A stretch of DNA of 32,150 nucleotides from Neptunomonas sp. (GTDB lineage Bacteria; Pseudomonadota; Gammaproteobacteria; Pseudomonadales; Balneatricaceae): NCBI RefSeq assembly GCF_016744175.1, contig NZ_JADGEV010000002.1:17792-49941 (forward strand), written 5' to 3'. Every line of letters starts with the position of its first letter. Within the stretch, counting starts at the first letter, position 1. The notes under the pieces were generated by a model. It was given only the letters and a program-made list of their open reading frames with translations. It ran no database searches and was not told where the DNA came from. Below are positions 25,406 through 32,150 of this stretch, piece by piece. Position numbers and translations under genes: made by a program.

Positions 25406-27325
25406 TTGTCACATCTACCTCTAATCGTCGGTTTCGGTGGAATAAATCCCGCAGGTCGCTCATCGTTTCATCACGCCTATCGTCGACTAATTTTTGACAA
25501 ACTGGACCAAAAAAACCAACAAAACACACTGTTAGGCTTAGCCACACTCATGGGTCTAGCATCGTATAAAGAAGGTCACTACTTCAACAAATCCGGTGAA
25601 CAGTTTCCTATAGAGTCGCTTCTTTCTAATATTAAAGATCAACTTCTCAGCTCGACACTAATTCGTCGCATTGAAACTGACTGCTTTGATGTAAATAAAG
25701 TCACGTTTAATAAATCGGCTTCATTACAAAAAACAAATAACGAGAGTATTTGTTTTACATTGCGCAAACGCCACTTACCGAACAGAATCCCTGAAAACTG
25801 GTCAGTCACGCCAGCAAGCGGTCAAGATGTTGAAGTAACTGTCAGCGGCACACTTGATGCCATATTCTTAGATTATAAAACAGCACTCGTTCAGTCTGCT
25901 GGACAGTTACCTTCTGGCTTTCAACCAGGAAAACTTTACCAATCTCGGAACCACCCGCGAAATTTACAAATGACTGTCTTCAGCGCCTCTGACGCCTTAC
26001 TATCAACAGGCATACCTTATGAAGATATCTTAAATCGAATTTCACCCGACCAAATTGCCGTGTATGCCAGCAATTCTATTGGCCAACTGGATGATTTTGG
26101 TTTTGGCGGGCTGACGAAATACCCTTCGATAGGCAAGCGCACCAGTTCTAAACAAATGCCGCTTGGGTATGCGCAAATGCCCGCTGATTTTGTCAATGCT
26201 TACATACTAGGCAATGTAGGAACTACAGGAGGCTCTCTTGGGGCCTGCGCTACCTTTTTGTACAACTTACGCAGTGGCATTCAAGACATTAGCTCCGGTC
26301 GCAGAAAAGTCGTTATGGTCGGCGGTAGTGATGCACCTATTACGCAAGAAGTAATAGAAGGCTTCAGAGCGATGGGAGCACTAGCTGAAGATAAAGACTT
26401 ACGCGTACTCGATAAACTGACAGAGCTTACAGATGAACACTATCGTAAAGCTTGTCGCCCCTTTGGCAACAACTGCGGTTTCACTATTGGCGAGTCTAGC
26501 CAATTTATATTACTGATGAGTGACGACCTAGCGCTAGAGCTAGGCGCTGAAGTTTACGGCACCATCCCTGATGTGTTTGTTAATGCAGATGGCCACAAAA
26601 AATCCATTTCAGCGCCAGGTATCGGAAATTATATAACACTAGGGAAAGCCGCATCTCTGGTTAAAAATATTTTAGGAAAGGAATCGCTACAACAACGTTC
26701 GTATGTACAAGCACACGGCACAAGCACACCACAAAACAGGGTAACCGAATCACACGTCATTAATGAAATAGCGAAGGCATTTGATATTAAATCTTGGCCC
26801 GTTGCTGCCATTAAATGCTATCTAGGCCATTCTCAGGGTACCGCCGGTGGAGACCAACTGACCACTTCATTAGGCACATGGGCGTATGGCTATATCCCAG
26901 GCATTAGCACAACAGACGAAATCGCTTCCGATGTACATCAGTCTAATTTACTGTTCTCCCAACAGCACTTAGAAGTAGGAATACAAGGAATGGATAGCGT
27001 CATTCTTAACTCAAAAGGTTTTGGCGGCAACAATGCCAGCGCACCGGTGTTAGCGCCGCATATTGCAAAGCAAATGCTCTTAGCCAAACATGGAAAGAAT
27101 AAAATAGCTGAGTGGGAAAGCAAAAAAACTATTACGTTAGCGCGGGCCAATGATTATGATCAACAAACAACATTAGGGCTTACTAGGCCAATTTATCACT
27201 ATGACCAAAATGTATTGGCAGGTGATGATTTAGAAATCACTGAAGACAGTATTCGTCTTCCTGGATTTGAAAATAAAATTGATCTAAATACACCTAACCC
27301 TTTTAGCGACTACGTCACTAAATAA
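25406..27325 (+). CDS. fabY: Beta-ketoacyl-ACP synthase FabY (TTG start)
   Basis: A 639-residue ketoacyl-ACP synthase. The catalytic triad is readable: C281 in GGSLGACATF, H437 in QAHGTSTPQ, and H475 in AIKCYLGHSQGTAGG with K470. Length and the opening LPLIVGFGGINPAGRSSFHH match FabY of Pseudomonas aeruginosa. There FabY starts fatty acid synthesis by condensing acetyl-CoA with malonyl-ACP in place of FabH. FabF-type enzymes are about 410 residues, so the roughly 200 extra N-terminal and inserted residues support FabY. The start is a TTG with GAGGAG 6 bases upstream; no ATG lies near. It precedes the small lipoprotein gene by 21 bases. Confidence 0.88.
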   Translation: MSHLPLIVGFGGINPAGRSSFHHAYRRLIFDKLDQKNQQNTLLGLATLMGLASYKEGHYFNKSGEQFPIESLLSNIKDQLLSSTLIRRIETDCFDVNKVTFNKSASLQKTNNESICFTLRKRHLPNRIPENWSVTPASGQDVEVTVSGTLDAIFLDYKTALVQSAGQLPSGFQPGKLYQSRNHPRNLQMTVFSASDALLSTGIPYEDILNRISPDQIAVYASNSIGQLDDFGFGGLTKYPSIGKRTSSKQMPLGYAQMPADFVNAYILGNVGTTGGSLGACATFLYNLRSGIQDISSGRRKVVMVGGSDAPITQEVIEGFRAMGALAEDKDLRVLDKLTELTDEHYRKACRPFGNNCGFTIGESSQFILLMSDDLALELGAEVYGTIPDVFVNADGHKKSISAPGIGNYITLGKAASLVKNILGKESLQQRSYVQAHGTSTPQNRVTESHVINEIAKAFDIKSWPVAAIKCYLGHSQGTAGGDQLTTSLGTWAYGYIPGISTTDEIASDVHQSNLLFSQQHLEVGIQGMDSVILNSKGFGGNNASAPVLAPHIAKQMLLAKHGKNKIAEWESKKTITLARANDYDQQTTLGLTRPIYHYDQNVLAGDDLEITEDSIRLPGFENKIDLNTPNPFSDYVTK

Positions 27326-27346
27326 TAAATTTTTAGAGAGAGCTTT

Positions 27347-27748
27347 ATGAATAAACTGTCATCTTTTTTACTTGTATTAACTGTAGCTCTTTTGAGTGGG
27401 TGTTTTTCAACGGGTAACCAAGTGACAGGAGAACAAGACAGTAGTTATTATTTAATTGATACCAAAGCGGGAACCCTGTGCAAGCAAAGCACTGGGTTTT
27501 GCGTGCAACTGAGTCTTGTTGCCAGCCAAAACGGTGTACTGCCGGCGGTTGAAAAGGCATATCAGCAAAAAATATCAGAACCGAACTACCCTCGCAGCTT
27601 GATGATCATGCTGCTTACACCCAACGACAAAAGCTACCAAGCAAAAAATCTTGATACTAACGGCAGGCTATATCGCTTACCTAGAAATGTAAAAACTGAT
27701 ACCGCTTGGAAAGCACTTAATGAGCTTCACTATGCCACGTACAAGTAG
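27347..27748 (+). CDS. Small lipoprotein of unknown function
   Basis: A 133-residue predicted lipoprotein: lipobox LLSGC with lipidated C19 after a hydrophobic signal. The mature part is about 115 residues with two further cysteines (GTLCKQSTGFCVQL) that could form a disulfide. I do not recognise a domain. No Asp follows the lipidated Cys, so outer-membrane sorting is expected by the Lol rule. AGAGAGAG lies 4 bases before the ATG, and the gene starts 21 bases after fabY, so co-transcription is likely. It ends 2 bases from the convergent tatD-family gene. Function unknown. Confidence 0.75.
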   Translation: MNKLSSFLLVLTVALLSGCFSTGNQVTGEQDSSYYLIDTKAGTLCKQSTGFCVQLSLVASQNGVLPAVEKAYQQKISEPNYPRSLMIMLLTPNDKSYQAKNLDTNGRLYRLPRNVKTDTAWKALNELHYATYK

Positions 27749-27750
27749 GT

Positions 27751-28533
27751 CTAATTACTTTTCAATGCCAGTAGCTGCATAACATTCGTACTCGTTATTG
27801 CAGCAATAGTTTCAATAGGCTCAGACCTCAAGCGCACCAACTCATGAAGCACATCAGCTAAAAACTCCGGCCGATTTGGCTCCCCCTGACGTCCAAACAA
27901 AGGCATATCGGGCGCATCTGTTTCTAATACAATAGACTCAAGTGGAAGGCTTGCAGCAAGCCCTCTGATCTTATTGGCACGAGGGTACGTCAACGTCCCA
28001 CCGAACCCTAATTTAAAGCCCAATTGAACATACCGCTCAGCTTGAGAGGCACTGCCACTAAAAGCATGCACGATACCTCCCTGTTCAAACTTCATTTCTC
28101 TCAGCGTTTTCAACATAGAGTCATGTGCTTTTCTCACATGCAACAGAACAGGTAGCTGATTTGCTTTAGCTATTTTCAACTGCGCTTTCAATAAAGCAAT
28201 TTGAGCAACAGAATCATAGCCCTCAATATAAAAGTCCAAACCAATTTCGCCCACGGCGCAAACAGGATGGGTAGCTATACATTCAGCCAATGGGCGTAAT
28301 TCGGATAATGAGTGCTTTTGCATGAAACAAGGATGCAATCCTAATGCAAAAGATACATGCGGATAAATGGACGCTATATCAATAACTCGCTGAAAGTCTT
28401 GATACATAACACCCGGTATAACGATATGACTGACACCAGCAGCTTGTGCATTTTTCACCAACTGCCGGCGTGTTGCATCAAATACAGGAAAATCAAGATG
28501 ACAATGACTATCAATAATTTGCCAGCCTGCCAT
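27751..28533 (-). CDS. TatD-family metal-dependent hydrolase (YjjV-like)
   Basis: A 260-residue TIM-barrel hydrolase of the TatD family, members of which are metal-dependent DNases or deacylases. Ligands are visible: H10 and H12 in DSHCHLDF, the glutamate of VGEIGLDFY, the histidine of LLHVRKAHD, the histidine of GIVHAFSGS, and the aspartate of LETDAPDMPL. GLHPCF is also typical. Within the family it looks closer to YjjV than to TatD or YcfH, but the substrate is unknown. AAGGAGAG precedes the ATG. It follows prfC after 34 bases and is probably co-transcribed with it. Confidence 0.9.
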   Translation of the reverse strand: MAGWQIIDSHCHLDFPVFDATRRQLVKNAQAAGVSHIVIPGVMYQDFQRVIDIASIYPHVSFALGLHPCFMQKHSLSELRPLAECIATHPVCAVGEIGLDFYIEGYDSVAQIALLKAQLKIAKANQLPVLLHVRKAHDSMLKTLREMKFEQGGIVHAFSGSASQAERYVQLGFKLGFGGTLTYPRANKIRGLAASLPLESIVLETDAPDMPLFGRQGEPNRPEFLADVLHELVRLRSEPIETIAAITSTNVMQLLALKSN

Positions 28534-28567
28534 CTATACTCTCCTTCACCTCTCTTGTTAAATAAAC

Positions 28568-30154
28568 TTAATGCTCTCGAGTTGCGCGGAACTGCACATC
28601 CGGCCAACGCTCTTGCGTCAAGCTAAGATTAACGCGAGTAGGCGCAAGATAAGTCAACAATCCGCCACCATCTAGCGCGAGGTTTTCGTAGCCTTTTTTA
28701 CGTAAGTCTTCGAGCATTTTATTGTCATCGCATTCAACCCAGCGGGCTGTTTGAACCGATATAGGTTCATATTTGCAATCTACTTTGTACTCATCTTTCA
28801 AGCGAAACATAACGACTTCAAACTGCAGCTGGCCAACAGCACCCAAAACCAAATCATTGTTTTTAAGTGGCTGAAATAACTGCACAGCCCCTTCTTCGGC
28901 CAATTGCTGCAAACCTTTCTGTAGCTGTTTCGCTTTAAGTGGGTCTAGCGGCCTAACACGTTGAAACATCTCAGGAGCAAAATGAGGAATGCCTGTGAAT
29001 TTTAAAATTTCACCTTCGGTAAAAGTATCACCAATTTGAATAGTACCGTGGTTATGTAAACCAATAATATCACCCGACCAAGCCTCCTCTACATTTTCAC
29101 GGTCACCCGCAAGAAATGTAACGGCATCAGCAATACGTACATCTTTGTTAATACGCGTGTGCTTCATCTTCATGCCACGCGTATAGCTACCTGAGCAGAT
29201 GCGCATAAAAGCGATACGGTCGCGATGCTTAGGATCCATATTGGCTTGAATTTTGAAAATAAAACCAGAAAACTTACTTTCATCAACGGCAACCTTACGA
29301 GTAGTTGTTTCACGTGCGATAGGTGCAGGCGCCCACTCGACAAAGTCATTTAGCATTTCACGAACACCGAAGTTACCCAGTGCTGTCCCGAAAAAAACGG
29401 GCGTTTGCTTGCCGGCGAGAAACGCCTCTCGATCAAACTCATGGCTCGCACCACGAACGAGTTCTATCTCGTCAGCGAAATCATCATAATCATCGCCTAA
29501 CAATTCCCGCGCTTCGGCCGATTCTAACCCTTGAATCTTTGTGTCGTCCGACAATACCGCGTTTTGTCCCGCTTTATAAACATGGATAGTATCGGTGTAA
29601 AGATTGTATACGCCTTTAAAAAACGTACTCATTCCGATTGGCCAGTTAATCGGCGCTGCCTGAATTTTCAACACTTCTTCAATTTCATCTAATAACTCGA
29701 TTGGGTCGCGAATATCACGGTCCATCTTGTTAACAAACGAAAAAATGGGTGTATCACGCAATCGACAAACATCCATTAATTTAATGGTACGATCCTCGAC
29801 ACCCTTCGCGCCATCAACAATCATCAAGGCGCTATCTACCGCCGTCAAGGTACGGTAAGTATCTTCAGAGAAATCTTCATGCCCCGGTGTATCAAGTAGA
29901 TTGACAACACGATCGTTCCAATGAAATTGCATCACAGAAGAAGTAATAGAAATCCCACGATCTTGCTCCATCGTCATCCAGTCAGACGTCGCGTGACGGT
30001 CACTCTTTTTACCTTTGACCGTACCAGCTTTTTGAATCAGATTTCCCAATAGCAACAGTTTTTCAGTGATTGTGGTTTTACCCGCATCCGGGTGGGAAAT
30101 GATCGCAAAAGTCCTGCGCTTAAACACTTCTTGCGCAATAGCAGAGTTAGACAT
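28568..30154 (-). CDS. prfC: Peptide chain release factor 3
   Basis: GTPase that removes RF1 and RF2 from the ribosome after peptide release. The 528-residue length matches E. coli RF3 (529). The GTPase domain shows the P-loop [13 protein letters not shown], switch regions near [23 protein letters not shown] and NKMDRDI. Domain II follows ([19 protein letters not shown]), and the C-terminal domain ends [15 protein letters not shown]. The ribosome site is weak (AGAAG, distant). Upstream lies an attenuator-like leader (see 30194-30305). Very secure as RF3; the regulatory idea is inference. Confidence 0.97.
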   Translation of the reverse strand: MSNSAIAQEVFKRRTFAIISHPDAGKTTITEKLLLLGNLIQKAGTVKGKKSDRHATSDWMTMEQDRGISITSSVMQFHWNDRVVNLLDTPGHEDFSEDTYRTLTAVDSALMIVDGAKGVEDRTIKLMDVCRLRDTPIFSFVNKMDRDIRDPIELLDEIEEVLKIQAAPINWPIGMSTFFKGVYNLYTDTIHVYKAGQNAVLSDDTKIQGLESAEARELLGDDYDDFADEIELVRGASHEFDREAFLAGKQTPVFFGTALGNFGVREMLNDFVEWAPAPIARETTTRKVAVDESKFSGFIFKIQANMDPKHRDRIAFMRICSGSYTRGMKMKHTRINKDVRIADAVTFLAGDRENVEEAWSGDIIGLHNHGTIQIGDTFTEGEILKFTGIPHFAPEMFQRVRPLDPLKAKQLQKGLQQLAEEGAVQLFQPLKNNDLVLGAVGQLQFEVVMFRLKDEYKVDCKYEPISVQTARWVECDDNKMLEDLRKKGYENLALDGGGLLTYLAPTRVNLSLTQERWPDVQFRATREH

Positions 30155-30193
30155 GAGATAGAATCTTCTGAGTTATGCATAGGTCGGTGGCTT

Positions 30194-30276
30194 AAAAGAA
30201 AAAACCAATCAGCAACCTGCATGCGTTAAATAGGATTGGAGACTATTTTCGCTGATATAGCGAAGAGAAACAATCC
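30194..30276 (-). terminator. U-tract terminator with alternative upstream pairing, between tauE and prfC
   Basis: On the minus strand CCAATC (30239-30234) pairs with GATTGG (30210-30205), followed by six T, C and four T (30204-30194). The same 5' arm, as CAATCC (30238-30233), can instead pair with GGATTG (30276-30271), enclosing a TTCGCT/AGCGAA hairpin (30248-30264). The two stems exclude each other. The U tract ends about 40 bases before prfC. It may be just the tauE terminator, or an attenuator of prfC. The terminator stem is only 6 bp with a long loop. Confidence 0.55.
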
Positions 30277-30305
30277 AAGCAGCGTTGTTTCATGTTAATA
30301 GGCAT
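30243..30305 (-). CDS. Possible leader peptide upstream of prfC
   Basis: A short frame starts at ATG 30305, two bases after the tauE TGA stop (TGATATG), with GGTGG upstream, and has a second in-frame ATG at 30293. It ends at TAG 30245-30243. The shorter form encodes MKQRCLDCFSSLYQRK. The stop lies 3 bases before the 5' arm of the terminator stem, so a ribosome paused at release would cover that arm. No homologue is known to me, and a 16-20 codon frame may occur by chance, so confidence is low. Confidence 0.3.
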   Translation of the reverse strand: MPINMKQRCLDCFSSLYQRK

Positions 30306-30306
30306 A

Positions 30307-31047
30307 TCAAGCCACCCACCAACCACTCATTCCTTTATATAAAATCATAACAGCTGATACAGATGAGATAATAAGCAGTACGGGTTTAGTGGATGAGACA
30401 CTAATACGATTATCACATAGGCGCGCAAATCCGAACCCTACCAACACTCCGGGTAGCATTTTAAGACTCAACACTAAGCTACTCATATCAACCCGTCCTT
30501 GCAGCGCTAGAAACAAGATTGAAATCGGGGTCCCAATAAGAAAAAAAGCGGCTAATTCATTACGAGCCGTGACTCTATCTACACTCTGGTACACCAGCGC
30601 TATAGGAGGCCCTCCCACCGATGTCACTGTACCAATCAGGCCTGAAAAAAAGCCGCCTATACTAAGAGTGATAGGATTTAATGAAATTTTACAGGTATAC
30701 AAAGATATAAGGACTGCCATCAGTAGAACGCCGCCAAAAAGAATACTCAGCATATAGGGTGGTGCAGTAACTAATAAAATAGCACCGCACCAACACCCAG
30801 GAAAACGTGCAACAATTGCGGGAAACACCCGTCGCCAACACAGGAGCTTTCGTTGGTTTAACACCAACAACAACGAGAGACTAAACCCCAAGATAAGGGC
30901 GGGCACAGGAACATAAGCAGGATCAATCAGGTAAAGCAAGGGTGCAGCCAGTAAGCCAAAACCAATACCTACCCATGTTTGAAGAATGATCCCACTCATC
31001 ACTATTAGCAACGCCAATAGATCTAACGCCGTGTAGCTAAAACTCAA
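30307..31047 (-). CDS. TauE/SafE-family sulfite/anion exporter (TTG start)
   Basis: A 246-residue inner-membrane protein with about eight hydrophobic segments in two halves. It matches the TauE/SafE (DUF81) family: N-terminal GIGFGLLAAPLLYLIDP and the second repeat FFSGLIGTVTSVGGPPIALVY, with the glycine-rich GGPP turn. Members export sulfite, sulfoacetate or related anions, but the substrate is not readable here. The start is a TTG overlapping the stop of the upstream gene (TTGA) behind an AGGGGGG ribosome site, so translation is coupled to that gene. The next ATG would remove the first helix. Confidence 0.85.
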   Translation of the reverse strand: MSFSYTALDLLALLIVMSGIILQTWVGIGFGLLAAPLLYLIDPAYVPVPALILGFSLSLLLVLNQRKLLCWRRVFPAIVARFPGCWCGAILLVTAPPYMLSILFGGVLLMAVLISLYTCKISLNPITLSIGGFFSGLIGTVTSVGGPPIALVYQSVDRVTARNELAAFFLIGTPISILFLALQGRVDMSSLVLSLKMLPGVLVGFGFARLCDNRISVSSTKPVLLIISSVSAVMILYKGMSGWWVA

Positions 31048-31802
31048 CGCCCCCCTGCGCCCATACGAGAACGCTCAGTGTTTTCCACCAGGATACCTTC
31101 ACCAATTTTGTTAATTTCAGCCCACAGTGTTTCATCAATTTCGATTCCATGATCAACGCTATACTCTTTGTTTGTCGCCACTTGTTGGGCGCTCACATAG
31201 CAAGCATTAGAGTTCCCTTTAGATTGCTGTAAAGAGGTCGTCAAATCAACACGAGAGCTACAGATAATCGTCAACGTTTGCTTATCTGCTGCATTGGTTT
31301 CAAGGCTTGCTAGGTTAGTGACAGCTTCACTGTAACTCGGGTATCTGTCACCCGATTTAATCGCAACAGTATGCTCGCTAACCACTCGGCTACCATTTTG
31401 CCAATAAGCAGCCGCGCTGATACCACGCCTCCCACAATCCGTCAGTGCTTTTAGTACAAACATACGGTTATGACAGTTATGCACCGTGACAGTGGCTATG
31501 CCACATTCCAGCGCCTTAGCATGAGCAAGATCGACAGAAGCAGCAATACAGTTAAGCGCGCTACGGCCATTACTATCAATAATGGCTGATGTATTATCTT
31601 CATAAATAACCGTACTTAACGGCTTCTCTTTGTCTTCTTTTATATAGGCTATAGCTCTATCCAGCTCACCTAAGCCATTGAGCCCATGCTTTTCTAACCA
31701 CAAAATCATATTGGCAGCATCTTCATAATTACCAACAAAATAACCACTTGCCTCAAAACAGCGTCGTAGAGCAGCTTTAAGTTCTATCATTGATACGTGC
31801 AT
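31044..31802 (-). CDS. DUF3726 / Ldh_2-like protein
   Basis: A 252-residue cytoplasmic protein. The N-terminus (ELKAALRRCFEASGYFVGN, then AANMILWLEKHGLNGLGEL) and the middle (DLAHAKALECGIATVTVHNC) resemble the malate/L-lactate/ureidoglycolate dehydrogenase type-2 family. The protein is much shorter than the 330-360 residues of active enzymes and lacks their clear SNHFG-like active-site stretch, having HNCHNRMFV instead. This best fits the DUF3726 group, whose function is unknown to me. TAGGAG lies 6 bases before the ATG, overlapping the stop of the preceding gene, and its own stop overlaps the permease start. It is thus the middle of a coupled three-gene unit. Confidence 0.6.
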   Translation of the reverse strand: MHVSMIELKAALRRCFEASGYFVGNYEDAANMILWLEKHGLNGLGELDRAIAYIKEDKEKPLSTVIYEDNTSAIIDSNGRSALNCIAASVDLAHAKALECGIATVTVHNCHNRMFVLKALTDCGRRGISAAAYWQNGSRVVSEHTVAIKSGDRYPSYSEAVTNLASLETNAADKQTLTIICSSRVDLTTSLQQSKGNSNACYVSAQQVATNKEYSVDHGIEIDETLWAEINKIGEGILVENTERSRMGAGGR

Positions 31803-31811
31803 AGCTTTCTC

Positions 31812-32150
31812 CTACTGTGCTGAGGCTTCAGGGTTTGAATCGTTTAATGATGCCGCGTCTAGTGTTGGCGCTAATGGCATAAACCAGTCATCGTTAAAAG
31901 TTTCACCAATATCTTCAAGTAATGGTGCTCCCTGAAACATCGTATTACGTACCCACAAACGAGAACGAGGATCAAATTTACCGACACCAAAGAATGCTAA
32001 TTTTGCTCGCAACAGATGCATGGGCAGAACATTCCTGTCTAATAAATTAGCCTGGATATCACCATAGACACATTTATTCATCGTCTGAATCCTGCGCACG
32101 ATGCCCCGCAATTTCGGGTTTGCCACCATGAAACGAGCAGCCGTATGCTG
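31812..32150 (-). CDS. C-terminal part of an unrecognised protein, cut by window edge
   Basis: The minus frame is open to the window end (upstream residues read QHTAARF before an internal methionine), so only the last 112 or so residues are present. The real start lies beyond 32150. Visible are NPKLRGIVRRIQTMNKCVYG and LPMHLLRAKLAFFGVGKF, basic and amphipathic, then an acidic disordered tail (SLNDSNPEASAQ). I do not recognise the family; it could be the tail of an oxidoreductase, but nothing here proves that. It ends 9 bases before the DUF3726 gene and belongs to the same operon. Confidence 0.6.
   Translation of the reverse strand, partial: QHTAARFMVANPKLRGIVRRIQTMNKCVYGDIQANLLDRNVLPMHLLRAKLAFFGVGKFDPRSRLWVRNTMFQGAPLLEDIGETFNDDWFMPLAPTLDAASLNDSNPEASAQ

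Noticed and set aside
27735-27775. Short AAGTA/TACTT stem where the lipoprotein gene and tatD-family gene converge
   Set aside because: Only 5 AT-rich base pairs; too weak to call a terminator.
30389-30757. 122-codon plus-strand frame opposite tauE
   Set aside because: Shadow of a membrane protein gene; low-complexity basic product with no support.

Overview
The window looks like a chromosomal segment of a marine-type gammaproteobacterium, most likely near Oceanospirillales/Pseudomonadales. The basis is moderate AT richness, the classic rpsB-to-accA envelope/translation supercluster, a FabY-type ketoacyl-ACP synthase, DUF1244 after glnD, and FlgO/FlgP/FlgT flagellar H-ring factors. This placement is an inference from gene content, not a database match. 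No insertion sequences, CRISPR arrays, tRNA or rRNA genes are visible.

Region 1 (46-17587, all minus strand) reads, in transcription order, rpsB, tsf, pyrH, frr, uppS, cdsA, rseP, bamA, skp, lpxD, fabZ, lpxA, lpxB, rnhB, dnaE, accA. It joins translation (S2, EF-Ts, RRF), UMP supply, undecaprenyl-PP and CDP-diacylglycerol synthesis, site-2 proteolysis, outer-membrane protein assembly, lipid A synthesis and the first step of fatty acid synthesis. Genes are tightly packed, with several overlaps and GTG starts. Two hairpins followed by T-rich tracts (rpsB/tsf and tsf/pyrH) probably grade expression. dxr, usually found in this cluster, is absent.

Region 2 (17588-21661, plus strand) starts from a divergent promoter region shared with rpsB and holds map, glnD and a DUF1244 gene. 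Region 3 (21692-24184) is a flagellar H-ring module, flgO-flgP on minus and flgT on plus. Region 4 (24252-27748) holds a ZapB-like coiled-coil microprotein, a YiaD-like OmpA lipoprotein, and fabY (TTG start) followed by a small lipoprotein of unknown function.

Region 5 (27751-32150, minus) holds a TatD-family hydrolase, prfC (RF3), and a likely operon of a gene cut by the window edge, a DUF3726/Ldh_2-like protein and a TauE/SafE permease. The most interesting signal is between tauE and prfC. There, a 16-20 codon open frame ends just before the 5' arm of a U-tract terminator, and that arm can alternatively pair upstream. This is an attenuator-like layout that could sense slow peptide release, although a simple tauE terminator is the conservative reading.
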